Below, in pieces: positions 34,598 to 42,680 of a DNA stretch of 44,176 bases (within the stretch, counting starts at the first letter, position 1; every line of letters starts with the position of its first letter). Under the pieces are notes generated by a model. The model was not told the origin of the DNA and searched no databases. It saw nothing but the letters and a program-made list of their open reading frames with translations. Location of the stretch: assembly GCA_002403455.1 (NCBI GenBank), contig DHHV01000122.1, positions 5,150-49,325 on the forward strand, written 5' to 3'. The DNA is from Hyphomonadaceae bacterium UBA4763 (GTDB taxonomy: Bacteria > Pseudomonadota > Alphaproteobacteria > Caulobacterales > Aquidulcibacteraceae). A program made the position numbers and the translations under genes.

Positions 34598-34803
34598 GGC
34601 GTCACCGTTAAATCGCGCGCCTCATCCGGCAACATGATCGGCACGCCATTGCGGATCGGAAAGGCGAGCCCGGCTTTGTCGCTGATCAATTCCTGCCGCT
34701 CGCGGTCATAGCGCAACGCCGTTCGGCTTACCGGACAGACCAGGATTTCCAGCAAACGCGGGTCGATTTCGTCTGGACCGAGAGGCGAGGGGTCTTCGCT
34801 CAC
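34594..34803 (-). CDS. Trm112 family protein
   Basis: A 69-residue protein of the Trm112/YcaR family. The signature is DPRLLEILVCPVSRTALRYD and LAFPIRNGVPIMLPDEAR. In eukaryotes and archaea Trm112 activates methyltransferases; the bacterial role is unclear. Only one cysteine of the zinc site (CPVS) remains, as in many bacterial members. It overlaps the LON-domain gene upstream and the DUF971 gene downstream by 4 bases each. Confidence 0.93.
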   Translation of the reverse strand: MSEDPSPLGPDEIDPRLLEILVCPVSRTALRYDRERQELISDKAGLAFPIRNGVPIMLPDEARDLTVTP

Positions 34804-35453
34804 TGGATTGAATCTCCTTGTGCGGCGCCGCCGCTGTTAAGGTCGAGCAATCGGCCAAGCAAATCGGCGCGCGCGGCCAAATCGGGCGCTTCCAACAATG
34901 CCTGCTTTTCCGCCAAGGCAAAGGGACAAGCCGCGCAGAGCGCATTGACCAGCATTTCCATCGGCGCGGCTTGCGCCGCATTCCAATCGGCTTGATAGCC
35001 ATTGCGCCGCACAAAGCGGTCCAGCGCGCCGAGCAGGCCCTCGCGATCGATCGTCTCGGCCCCATCATCAGGGGCAAAATCGGCGGCGTAATCCGCATAA
35101 TCGGCGCTCACGGTGCGATAAGGCTTCGGCAGCCCTAATTCATCGACGATGCGCGCCCGACAAAGCCCGGTCAGCGTGATCAAATAGCGCCCGTCATCGG
35201 TCTCGGAATAAGACGTAATTCGGCCAAGCCCCGCCACGCGCGCCAGACGCGGCGCGGTGCGGTTCTCATGATCGGTCAACGGCTGCACCATGGCGATCAA
35301 ACGATCTCCGCTCATGGCGTCATCGATCATGTTGAGGTAGCGCGGCTCGAAAATGTTCAGCGGCAATTGCATGCGCGGAAACAACAGAGCGCCGCCGAGC
35401 GGAAACACCGCCAAACGCTTAGGCAAATCGGCAATGGTCTGATAGCCGGACAT
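34800..35453 (-). CDS. LON peptidase substrate-binding domain protein
   Basis: A 217-residue protein made of the Lon N-terminal (LAN) domain without the ATPase or protease parts. The opening L-A-V-F-P-L-G-G-A-L-L-F-P-R-M-Q-L-P-L-N-I-F-E-P-R-Y and the GLGRITSYSETDDGRYLITLTGLCR block are typical. It probably binds exposed peptide segments. First gene of LON-Trm112-DUF971, a set often seen together in alphaproteobacteria. Divergent from mutM, with 131 bases between. Confidence 0.93.
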   Translation of the reverse strand: MSGYQTIADLPKRLAVFPLGGALLFPRMQLPLNIFEPRYLNMIDDAMSGDRLIAMVQPLTDHENRTAPRLARVAGLGRITSYSETDDGRYLITLTGLCRARIVDELGLPKPYRTVSADYADYAADFAPDDGAETIDREGLLGALDRFVRRNGYQADWNAAQAAPMEMLVNALCAACPFALAEKQALLEAPDLAARADLLGRLLDLNSGGAAQGDSIQ

Positions 35454-35584
35454 TTGAGAAACCGCGAAGCCCCGCGCCTGCGCCGGGGAGTTGATACGAA
35501 CCTAACGGACATAGGCAATCGAGGCGCTGTTGAACAGTTTGACGCCAGGAATTTTGATTCGGACGCGCGCAATCGGGGCCGCCC

Positions 35585-36457
35585 ATGCCTGAACTTCCCG
35601 AGGTTGAAACGGTTCGCCGGGGCCTCGCGCGCGCGTTGGCCGGCGCCGTCATCGACAAGGTCGAGGCGCGCCGTCCCGATCTGCGCTTTCCGCTGCCCAA
35701 AAACTTCGTGCAACGCCTTTCCGGCACCCGCATCGATGATCTCGATCGTCGCGGAAAATATCTTCTATGGCATTTGGATCGGGGCGAGACCTTGATCGCG
35801 CATTTGGGCATGAGCGGGCGGTTTCTGCTGACGATGCCCGGTTCAACTTCTCCGCCGCAAGACTTGGCGGCCTTTGCGCAATCGATCGGCCCCGAGGAAA
35901 AGCACGACCATGTCGTTTTTACCTTGTCGACCGGCGCCGTGGCTACTTATCGCGACCCGCGGCGTTTTGGCTTCATGCACCTCCAGCCAACCGCGTCATT
36001 GTTCGACAGCCCCTTGCTGGCGGGCATGGGACCAGAGCCCTGGTCAAACGTCGTCCATGGCGATTGGCTTTGCAATCTGGCGCAGGGGCGCGCCGCACCG
36101 CTGAAAAATTTTTTGCTGGATCAACGAATCATCGCAGGACTCGGCAATATCTATGTCTGCGAAGCCCTGTTCGCCGCCCGTCTTCACCCCTTCCGCGCCG
36201 CAGGGACGCTCGACCGCGCCGCAGCGGCCGATTTGATCCAAGCGATCCGCGCTGTGCTCGAGGCGGCGATCGCCGCCGGCGGCTCGAGCCTACGCGACTT
36301 CGCGGCCGCCAATGGCGAACTCGGTTATTTCCAGCACCGTTTTCAAGTCTATGACCGCCAAGGGCAAGCCTGCGCGCGCGGCGATTGCGCGGGCATTGTG
36401 GCGCGCGCCGTGCAGGCCGGGCGCTCCAGCTTTTTCTGCCCGCAATGCCAAAGTTAG
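35585..36457 (+). CDS. mutM: Formamidopyrimidine-DNA glycosylase (MutM/Fpg)
   Basis: Bifunctional DNA glycosylase/AP lyase removing 8-oxoguanine and formamidopyrimidines. After Met removal the N-terminus is PELPEVETVRRGL with the catalytic Pro1 and Glu2. The R-R-G-K-Y-L-L-W segment carries the conserved DNA-contacting lysine. KNFLLDQRIIAGLGNIYVCEALF is the helix-two-turn-helix region. The C-terminal zinc finger uses CARGDC and CPQC; the first pair is CX4C, a spacing common in alphaproteobacteria. 290 residues. It starts the conserved series mutM-echA-rpsT-dnaA. Confidence 0.97.
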   Translation: MPELPEVETVRRGLARALAGAVIDKVEARRPDLRFPLPKNFVQRLSGTRIDDLDRRGKYLLWHLDRGETLIAHLGMSGRFLLTMPGSTSPPQDLAAFAQSIGPEEKHDHVVFTLSTGAVATYRDPRRFGFMHLQPTASLFDSPLLAGMGPEPWSNVVHGDWLCNLAQGRAAPLKNFLLDQRIIAGLGNIYVCEALFAARLHPFRAAGTLDRAAAADLIQAIRAVLEAAIAAGGSSLRDFAAANGELGYFQHRFQVYDRQGQACARGDCAGIVARAVQAGRSSFFCPQCQS

Positions 36458-36600
36458 AAGCGCTGCTCCACCCATTCGTGAAAGCCGCCATGCCGCAATA
36501 ACCGGGAGATTGGCTTTTCTTTCGCTGCAGGCGGGCGTAGGAAGCGCCCCGTTTGCGGCGACGCCGCATCCAGTGGGTTTGGCCCGGGCGAGGACTTGGA

Positions 36601-37377
36601 ATGCCTTATTCGACGTTGATCGTTTCCACCGACGGCCCGATCGGGATCGTCCAGCTCAACCGCCCGGAGGCGCTGAACGCCCTCAATGATCAATTGATGA
36701 ACGAATTGACCAAGGCGATCGATATATTCGAAGCCGATGACGCCGTGCGCTGTCTGCTCCTGACCGGGTCCGAGCGCGCCTTCGCCGCTGGCGCCGATAT
36801 CAAGGAAATGCGCGAGAAGTCTTTCATGGACGTCTATCGCGAGGATTTCATCACCCGCAATTGGGAACGCGCGGCGCGCAGCCGCAAGCCGATCATCGCG
36901 GCCGTTGCCGGCTATGCGCTCGGCGGCGGGTGCGAGCTTGCCATGATGTGCGATTTCATCATCGCTGCCGACAACGCCAAATTCGGTCAGCCGGAAATCA
37001 GCCTTGGCGTCATGCCGGGCGCCGGCGGCACGCAGCGACTGACCCGGCTGATCGGCAAGTCGAAAGCCATGGACATGTGCTTGACCGGGCGAATGATGGA
37101 CGCCCAAGAGGCCGAGCGCTGCGGCCTTGTTTCGCGGATCGCGCCGGTGGGCGAGCTGATGGAAGTCGCCAAAACGGCCGCGCGCAAGATCGCCGGCATG
37201 TCCTTGCCGATCGCGATGATGACGAAAGAGTCCGTCAACGCGGCCTATGAAACGACGCTCACGCAGGGCATGCATTTCGAGCGGCGGCTGTTCCACGCCA
37301 TGTTCGCGACCGAGGATCAAAAAGAAGGCATGAACGCCTTCGTCGACAAGCGGGTGGCGCATTTCCGCGACGCCTAA
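36601..37377 (+). CDS. Enoyl-CoA hydratase
   Basis: Crotonase-superfamily enzyme hydrating trans-2-enoyl-CoA in beta-oxidation. In the 258-residue product the oxyanion-hole and catalytic residues are plain: SERAFAAGADIKEM, ALGGGCELAMMCD with Glu112 and FGQPEISLG with Glu132, then MPGAGGTQRLTRLIGK. Both glutamates of the mitochondrial hydratase are conserved, so hydratase rather than isomerase activity is likely. GGCGAGGA precedes the ATG. It lies between mutM and rpsT, its usual alphaproteobacterial place. Confidence 0.94.
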   Translation: MPYSTLIVSTDGPIGIVQLNRPEALNALNDQLMNELTKAIDIFEADDAVRCLLLTGSERAFAAGADIKEMREKSFMDVYREDFITRNWERAARSRKPIIAAVAGYALGGGCELAMMCDFIIAADNAKFGQPEISLGVMPGAGGTQRLTRLIGKSKAMDMCLTGRMMDAQEAERCGLVSRIAPVGELMEVAKTAARKIAGMSLPIAMMTKESVNAAYETTLTQGMHFERRLFHAMFATEDQKEGMNAFVDKRVAHFRDA

Positions 37378-37397
37378 GATTCTTGTCCGATGGATGA

Positions 37398-37426
37398 TTG
37401 ACGCATTCCCGCTTCCGGCGTATAGG
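37398..37426 (+). promoter_or_regulatory. Predicted rpsT promoter
   Basis: TTGACG (37398-37403), a 17-base spacer and TATAGG (37421-37426) form a good sigma-70-type promoter about 60 bases before the rpsT start. It gives a leader of roughly 50 bases. The echA stop is just upstream, so rpsT can be expressed independently. Confidence 0.7.
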
Positions 37427-37443
37427 CGCGGCCTTCCTTTTTC

Positions 37444-37461
37444 CGGCGGAGACCTCCGCCG
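37444..37461 (+). promoter_or_regulatory. Hairpin in the rpsT leader
   Basis: CGGCGGAG (37444-37451) pairs perfectly with CTCCGCCG (37454-37461); with a realistic four-base loop this is a 7-bp GC-rich stem. It lies 23 bases before the rpsT start and inside the predicted leader RNA. S20 is known to regulate its own synthesis in E. coli, so a control role is possible. The recognisable ribosome site for rpsT itself is weak. Confidence 0.5.
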
Positions 37462-37484
37462 ACCACCACGGTGATCTTAAGTTT

Positions 37485-37754
37485 ATGGCAAATACGGCCT
37501 CTGCAAAAAAAGCCATCCGTAAAATTGCGGCGCGCACGGCAGTAAACCAAGCGCGACGCTCGCGCATGCGCACGTTTGTTCGCCGGGTGGAAGAAGCCTT
37601 GGCCAAGGGCGACGCCGCCGCCGCCAAAGCGGCTTTGGTCGATGCGCAACCGGAAATCATGCGCGCGGTCAGCAAAGGCGTTGTCCACAAGAACACCGGG
37701 TCGCGGAAAGTCTCTCGGCTGGCGCAACGGATCAAAGCGCTGGACGGAGGCTAA
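37485..37754 (+). CDS. rpsT: 30S ribosomal protein S20
   Basis: Small-subunit protein binding 16S rRNA at the bottom of the 30S body. The 89-residue product begins MANTASAKKAIRKIAAR and has the family's R-M-R-T-F-V-R-R-V-E-E-A and KGVVHKNTGSRKVSRLAQRI segments. The start at 37485 is fixed by the N-terminus; the frame extends further upstream through the promoter. A clear terminator follows 52 bases later. Confidence 0.97.
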   Translation: MANTASAKKAIRKIAARTAVNQARRSRMRTFVRRVEEALAKGDAAAAKAALVDAQPEIMRAVSKGVVHKNTGSRKVSRLAQRIKALDGG

Positions 37755-37806
37755 GATTTTTCCTCCGTATACGGTAGATTTATCGCATTAGGTTCCTAAA
37801 TATTTC

Positions 37807-37832
37807 AAGGTGGCTTCGGCCACCTTTTTTTG
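37807..37832 (+). terminator. Intrinsic terminator of rpsT
   Basis: AAGGTGGC (37807-37814), tetraloop TTCG, GCCACCTT (37819-37826) and a run of T's up to 37831. A textbook Rho-independent terminator separating rpsT from the dnaA upstream region. Confidence 0.93.
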
Positions 37833-38443
37833 CGCCGAAAAGCCATCTCTGGTTGTATAATTTGCATGGATCGGCTCGCCATCGACTTCTTTGTGGATGT
37901 TCTTTTTTTGATCGTATCATCGATCTTGATCGCAACGCTTACTTGCGATGTTTGGCGACAAATTCGTGAAGTTTTTGTTTTATTGAGGGGTTAAGTGATT
38001 GTTTTTATGTGTCAATCTCAAAATGAAGCAATCGACCGAAAAATCGCTTTGACAGACAAAAACTCACGCGTCAGTATGTCGCAGCTCACGAGAACGATCC
38101 GGATGCGGAAGAAAACTCTCAGAAGCGACTGAAAGGATTGGTCTGGGGCGGCGACAGCGCATTCAACCTTAAAGGGCGCCGCAATGTGACGAGAATTTAG
38201 GGGTGGAACGTGAGAGTTTGTGTGCTAGTTTCTGTCTTCAGTTGAGCATATGCGTATGTGACTTCGCCATCGGCTAATGGGCTTGTTGTTTCCGCCCGAC
38301 CGTCGCCGGCGCGTTTTTCAAGACAGCATCATTCTAGCTTCGGCGGTCGCCATGTGGCGGCGCGCAATACTGAGGATTTGCCTCGGGTTCGGATGCGGTG
38401 AGGTTGTCTCGGTGTTAATCGGTTCGAAATCAGGATCATATCC
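37833..38443. other. Non-coding region upstream of dnaA, candidate replication origin or long dnaA leader
   Basis: About 610 bases between the rpsT terminator and dnaA without a called gene. The first 200 bases are clearly more AT-rich than the surroundings (37860-38050). TGTGGATGT at 37892-37900 matches the reverse of the DnaA box TTATCCACA at seven of nine positions; I found no cluster of better boxes. TTGACA at 38049-38054 is a possible -35 element, with only a weak CAGTAT 17 bases on. An untranslated open stretch at 38027-38200 is described under findings. Origin function is a possibility only, since several alphaproteobacteria replicate from a site away from dnaA. Confidence 0.4.
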
Positions 38444-39892
38444 ATGTCGCAGCCCTACCAGTTCCAAAATGGACGCCATAACGGCAGAGCCGGACTCGAT
38501 ATTGGCGCGATCATGGCGTGCGTGCGCCAAGACATGCGTGCAGCGATCGGCGATGGGGAGTACAAGTCTTATATCGACACCCTGATTCCGGCTTGCGAAT
38601 GGGAAAGCAAAATACTGATTGTCACCAAGACGAAATACGCGAAAACGTGGATTGAAACCAATGCACTGCCGGTGTTGCGCGGCGCTTGGCTAAGCCACGA
38701 TCCGCAAGAGCGGGACATTGTCATTCACGCCTTCTCCGAACTCCCCGACCATATCCGCGGCCTTCTTGACGAGCGGCAACAGCGCGCGCCCGAGGCGCAA
38801 TCGCACGCTGAACCCATCAGCGACGATATGAAATCCGCAGGTTCGCTTTCGCCGTCGGCTTTTGCGAACATTGCCCGCGGCGATAGCAATAGCGTTGCGC
38901 TGAACGTGGCGCAGCGGATCGCCACTTGGGACCCGATCGCGCGGGGCGTGATTTGCCTCCTTGGCGCAAATGGCGTTGGAAAAACCCAAATGCTGCGCGC
39001 GATTGAAGCGGATGCGCGGGCGCGGCGCCCGCGCGCCAAGGTCGCTTACGTGTCTGCCAATGATTTCATCGCCCAGTTCAGCGGCGCAGCGCGGTCTCGC
39101 GATTTCTCGCGGTTTAATGATCTCGCCAAGAATGCGGACCTGTTGTTGTTCGACGACGTTCATCTCCTCGCCGAGGCGCCAGGCTCTCAGAAAGAATTGC
39201 TCCGCATCATCAAGGAACTCGGCAACGACTCCCGTTGCCTCGTGATCGCCAGCGCCGAGCCGATCGAAGAATTGCGCTTTGCCGAAACCAATCTGCCGCG
39301 GACGTTGGCCGCATCGCTCAAATGCGAAATCCGCGCGCCCGATCCGGCGCTGCGCGCGGAAATCGTTCGCGTCAAATGGGCTGAGAATAATCTCACCGAT
39401 ACATTCCTCGCTTTGGACTCTGACGTGGTTGACCTCATCGTCAAAGCGGCGCCAGCAACCGGGCGCGATATCGAGGGCGCCGTGCGCACGCTCTATGTCA
39501 ATTCAGTGATGATCGGCAAAGCGCCAAGCTTTGAACTCTGCCAGGAGCTGTTTCATCGCGCCTTGACGCGCCAACTGGCGCCGGCGCGCATCGAAACCGT
39601 CTTAACGATCGTCGCCAAACAGTTTGATCTGCCACATGCGGACCTCATTGGCCCCCGCCGGACCAAGAACCTTGTTCAGGCGCGTCATGTCGCAATCTGG
39701 CTCGCACGCACCTTGTCGGGGCGTTCGTTTCCGATGATCGGGTCGAAATTTGGCGGGCGCGATCACACCACGGTCATGCATGCGTTCAGCAAGATCGATG
39801 CTGAACGCGCCTCGGACGCGGCGTTGCAAAACCTTCTCCACCTGCTCGAAACCAAAATCCGCCAGCAGACCGATATCGACAGCACGCGTTAG
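38444..39892 (+). CDS. dnaA: Chromosomal replication initiator DnaA, divergent
   Basis: AAA+ initiator that binds DnaA boxes and opens the origin. The 482-residue product has domain I (about 20-80), a short linker, the AAA+ domain with Walker A GANGVGKT (174-181) and Walker B LLLFDD (233-238), a sensor II-type GRDIEGAV with Arg341, and domain IV with GGRDHTTVMHA (437-447), the DnaA-box-binding signature. Identity is supported by dnaN and recF directly downstream. It is unusually divergent: Walker A and ISS regions differ from consensus and the Box VII arginine-finger pattern is altered (residues 281-298). Start at ATG 38444. Confidence 0.93.
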   Translation: MSQPYQFQNGRHNGRAGLDIGAIMACVRQDMRAAIGDGEYKSYIDTLIPACEWESKILIVTKTKYAKTWIETNALPVLRGAWLSHDPQERDIVIHAFSELPDHIRGLLDERQQRAPEAQSHAEPISDDMKSAGSLSPSAFANIARGDSNSVALNVAQRIATWDPIARGVICLLGANGVGKTQMLRAIEADARARRPRAKVAYVSANDFIAQFSGAARSRDFSRFNDLAKNADLLLFDDVHLLAEAPGSQKELLRIIKELGNDSRCLVIASAEPIEELRFAETNLPRTLAASLKCEIRAPDPALRAEIVRVKWAENNLTDTFLALDSDVVDLIVKAAPATGRDIEGAVRTLYVNSVMIGKAPSFELCQELFHRALTRQLAPARIETVLTIVAKQFDLPHADLIGPRRTKNLVQARHVAIWLARTLSGRSFPMIGSKFGGRDHTTVMHAFSKIDAERASDAALQNLLHLLETKIRQQTDIDSTR

Positions 39893-39942
39893 TGCTTCAT
39901 TTTTCGCGCGAATTAGGCTTATGCTGCGCGCCCGCGCTGTGG

Positions 39943-39963
39943 GCTGGCGGTTCAACCGCCAGC
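39943..39963 (+). promoter_or_regulatory. Hairpin between dnaA and dnaN
   Basis: GCTGGCGG (39943-39950) pairs perfectly with CCGCCAGC (39956-39963) around the loop TTCAA; a G-U and a G-C pair can extend it outward. No U-tract follows, so it is not a standard terminator. It lies 32 bases before dnaN and could attenuate or stabilise the dnaA-dnaN transcript. Confidence 0.5.
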
Positions 39964-39994
39964 TCCACCGCCACTTTTGGGTCTGGTGCCGAAT

Positions 39995-41113
39995 ATGAAA
40001 GTCGCAATTTCCCGAGGCGATCTCGTCAAAACCTTAGGGTCGGTGCATAGCGTTGTTGAGCGCCGCAACACCATTCCGGTTCTCTCCAACGTTTTATTGG
40101 CGGCGGGGCAGGGGCAATTGCGCTTCACCGCGACCGATCTCGATATCGAGATCAACGCACGCGCCGACGCCGACGTCATTCGCCCAGGAGAAATCACGAC
40201 GCCAGCCGCGACGCTCTATGAGATCGCGCGGAAATTACACGATTCCGCCATCGTTTCGCTCGAACTCGACGGGTCGGAGCAGCGGCTGAATGTTAGCGCC
40301 GAGAAATCGCGGTTTTCTTTGCCCGTGCTGCCGCAATCTGATTTTCCGACGATGGCGCAGGAGAATTTCTCGGCCCGTTTCATGATCGGCGCGCGCGACC
40401 TTGCCCGCCTGATCGAGAAGACCGAATTCGCCATCTCCTCCGAAGAGACCCGCTTTTATCTCAACGGCATTTTCCTGCATGTCGTACAGAACGGCGCCGG
40501 CAAAGTCCTGCGAGGCGTGGCGACCGATGGTCATCGGCTGGCGCTTGCCGAGCTTCCCGCCCCCAGCGCCGCCGACAATATGCCGAGCGTCATCGTCCCG
40601 CGCAAAGCGGTCAACCAGATCAAAGCCTTGATCGCCTCTTACGCCGACGACGTCGAATTGGCGCTGTCGGAAAACAAGGTCCGGCTCGCGGTCGGCGCCA
40701 CCACCTTGACGTCTAAACTGATCGACGGCTCATTCCCTGATTATCAGCGCGTGATCCCGAAGAATAACGGCCGCATTTTGAAGATCGAGAACCGCCTGTT
40801 CGCCGAGGCCGTCGATCGGGTCGCGATCGTCTCGGCCGAACGCTCCAATTCCATTCGCCTTGCGATGACAGGCGGGTCGTTGCGGCTTTCCGCCACCAAT
40901 CCGGACGCCGGCATCGCCGAGGAAGAAGTGCCGGCCAATTATGATCGCGACCCGTTCGAAATCGGCTTTAACGCCAAATATCTGCTTGCCGTCTCCAAGC
41001 AGATCGAGGGCGAGGACGCCCAATTCGAATTCGCCGAATCCGGCTCGCCGACCTTAGTCCGCGACCCCGAAAACCCTCACGCTTTGTTTGTGTTGATGCC
41101 GCTGCGCGTGTGA
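39995..41113 (+). CDS. dnaN: DNA polymerase III beta subunit (sliding clamp)
   Basis: Ring-shaped dimeric clamp tethering polymerase III to DNA. The 372-residue length and start MKVAISRGDLVKTLG are typical. Recognisable blocks are ERRNTIPVLSNVLL, FTATDLDIEI, GVATDGHRLAL in domain 2, KLIDGSFPDYQRVIP and the C-terminal P-T-L-V-R-D, ending in VLMPLRV, the M-P-x-R-x terminus near the peptide-binding pocket. An in-frame start 18 bases upstream is ignored because the chosen one gives the family N-terminus. The stop overlaps recF by 4 bases. Confidence 0.98.
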   Translation: MKVAISRGDLVKTLGSVHSVVERRNTIPVLSNVLLAAGQGQLRFTATDLDIEINARADADVIRPGEITTPAATLYEIARKLHDSAIVSLELDGSEQRLNVSAEKSRFSLPVLPQSDFPTMAQENFSARFMIGARDLARLIEKTEFAISSEETRFYLNGIFLHVVQNGAGKVLRGVATDGHRLALAELPAPSAADNMPSVIVPRKAVNQIKALIASYADDVELALSENKVRLAVGATTLTSKLIDGSFPDYQRVIPKNNGRILKIENRLFAEAVDRVAIVSAERSNSIRLAMTGGSLRLSATNPDAGIAEEEVPANYDRDPFEIGFNAKYLLAVSKQIEGEDAQFEFAESGSPTLVRDPENPHALFVLMPLRV

Positions 41114-42258
41114 GCGGTCCGTTCTTTTCGCGCCTCGATCTCGCCGAGTTCCGCAATTACGCGCGCCTCAGCCTCGATGTCGGCTCCGGCTGCATTTGCC
41201 TGTTCGGCGAAAACGGGGCTGGCAAGACGAATATTCTCGAAGCGATTTCGGTGTTGGGCCCGGGCCGAGCCTTGCGCGGCGCCGAGCTTGCCGACATGGG
41301 CCGGCGCGATTTGGCGCGCGGCGCGGCGCCTAATCCCAAACCCTGGCAAGTCTCGGGGCGCCTACACACCGCCAGCGGGCCGATCCAAATCGCCGCCGGA
41401 ATTGAAGATGTGCAAGGCGCCTGGCGCCGCTTTGGCCGGATCGATGGCGCCGTCTCAACTCCGCAAAAGCTGGCGAGCGTCCTGCGCCTTGTCTGGCTGA
41501 CGCCGAACATGGACCGGCTGTTCGCCGGCCCGCGCAGCGAGCGGTTGAAATTCTTCGACCGGCTGACCTTTGGGCTCGTTCCCGACCATGGCGCGGCCGT
41601 AGCCGGTTACGAACGCGCCTTGCGCGAGCGCCAGAAATTGCTGGAAGAGCCCGCGCCGGATCCGGCTTGGCTCGACGCCGTCGAAGCGCGCGCCGCCGCC
41701 TTTGCGGCCGATCTCGTCCGCGCCCGCGTGGACATGCTGCGCCTGCTCGATGCGCAGATCGCGCGTGCCCCGCGCGCGCCGTTTCCGCGCGCCGAGATCG
41801 CCTTGGCGGGCGCAATGGAGGCGGAAGCTGCTTCTGGAGCTGACGCGCCCGCGCTCGCTGCGCGCCTGCAAGCCGCTTGGCGATCGGGTCGCCCGCGCGA
41901 TGCGCAAGCGGGCCGCTGCCTGGCGGGGCCGCATCGCAGCGATTTGTTGGTTCGCCACACGCTGAAGGACCAGCCGGCCGATGCATCTTCCACCGGCGAG
42001 CAAAAGGCTCTCCTGATCGGCATTATCCTCGCTTACGCCGCCGCTTTGGCGGCGCGCGCGCCGGACGCCGCACCGATTTTGTTGCTGGATGAAGCGGCCG
42101 CCCATTTGGATGCGGCGCGCCGCGAAGGCCTTGCCGCGCGGTTGGAGAGCTTGGGCTGCCAAGCCTGGCTTACGGGCGTTGACGCTAGCCTGTTTGACGC
42201 CTTCTCCGCCGCCGCGCCGCGGATCGAAATCCGCGACGGCGCCGCGCGCCAGCTTTAA
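41110..42258 (+). CDS. recF: DNA replication and repair protein RecF
   Basis: SMC-like ATPase that helps RecO/RecR load RecA at single-strand gaps. It starts with GTG overlapping the dnaN stop (GTGA). The 382-residue product has L-A-E-F-R-N-Y near the N-terminus, Walker A GENGAGKTN, LTPNMDRLFAGPRSERLKFFDRL, a GPHRSDL segment, an ABC-type signature STGEQKALLIG and Walker B ILLLDEAAAHLD. Length and order are normal. gyrB, the usual next gene, is absent. Confidence 0.96.
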   Translation: MSGPFFSRLDLAEFRNYARLSLDVGSGCICLFGENGAGKTNILEAISVLGPGRALRGAELADMGRRDLARGAAPNPKPWQVSGRLHTASGPIQIAAGIEDVQGAWRRFGRIDGAVSTPQKLASVLRLVWLTPNMDRLFAGPRSERLKFFDRLTFGLVPDHGAAVAGYERALRERQKLLEEPAPDPAWLDAVEARAAAFAADLVRARVDMLRLLDAQIARAPRAPFPRAEIALAGAMEAEAASGADAPALAARLQAAWRSGRPRDAQAGRCLAGPHRSDLLVRHTLKDQPADASSTGEQKALLIGIILAYAAALAARAPDAAPILLLDEAAAHLDAARREGLAARLESLGCQAWLTGVDASLFDAFSAAAPRIEIRDGAARQL

Positions 42259-42293
42259 CGGCCGCGGCTCACCCCTCGCCGCTCGAAAAAATT

Positions 42294-42327
42294 GGCCGGC
42301 CGGACTGGGGGCACAGTCCGACCGGCC
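42294..42327 (-). terminator. Strong hairpin downstream of recF, U-tract on the minus strand
   Basis: A 14-position stem (42294-42307 with 42314-42327, one C-A mismatch) with a six-base loop. On the minus strand it is followed by AATTTTTT, as in an intrinsic terminator; on the plus strand there is no U-tract. It would stop transcription entering recF from the nrdB side, or act on recF mRNA as a 3' structure. Confidence 0.5.
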
Positions 42328-42658
42328 GGGTAACGCAGAGCCCGCTGGGTACGGTGGGCGGGGAGGGGGCGGACCCTGCGAAACGAAAATTCACGTTCAG
42401 CCGACTGCCGCGCGTTAAGATTTGGCCTCCCAAACCTTTACGATTGCCGCCGTCGCGCTGTTCACGAAAGTTGAATTAGGGCCATGTGGTAAATTTTCTA
42501 TTGCAAAAAGGCCTTTTCCCCAGGCTTTTTTCGCGCTGATCGGGAGTTATTTTTGCCTTCGCGTCATGGTGTTGTATACCTACCGGTAGATTATTAATTT
42601 GTTGATGTCGACAATGAAGCGCCGGCCCAACGTCATTCACCTGAATCGAAAAACAGAA

Positions 42659-42680
42659 AAGGCGGCCAAGCGGCCGCCTT
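42659..42680 (-). terminator. Intrinsic terminator of nrdB
   Basis: A perfect 9-bp stem, 42672-42680 with 42659-42667, loop of four. On the minus strand it is followed by TTTTCTGTTTTTC. It lies about 58 bases after the nrdB stop. Confidence 0.85.

Noticed and set aside
38415..38430. GGTTCGAAATC resembling a tRNA T-arm before dnaA
   Set aside because: No acceptor, D-arm or anticodon arm could be folded around it.
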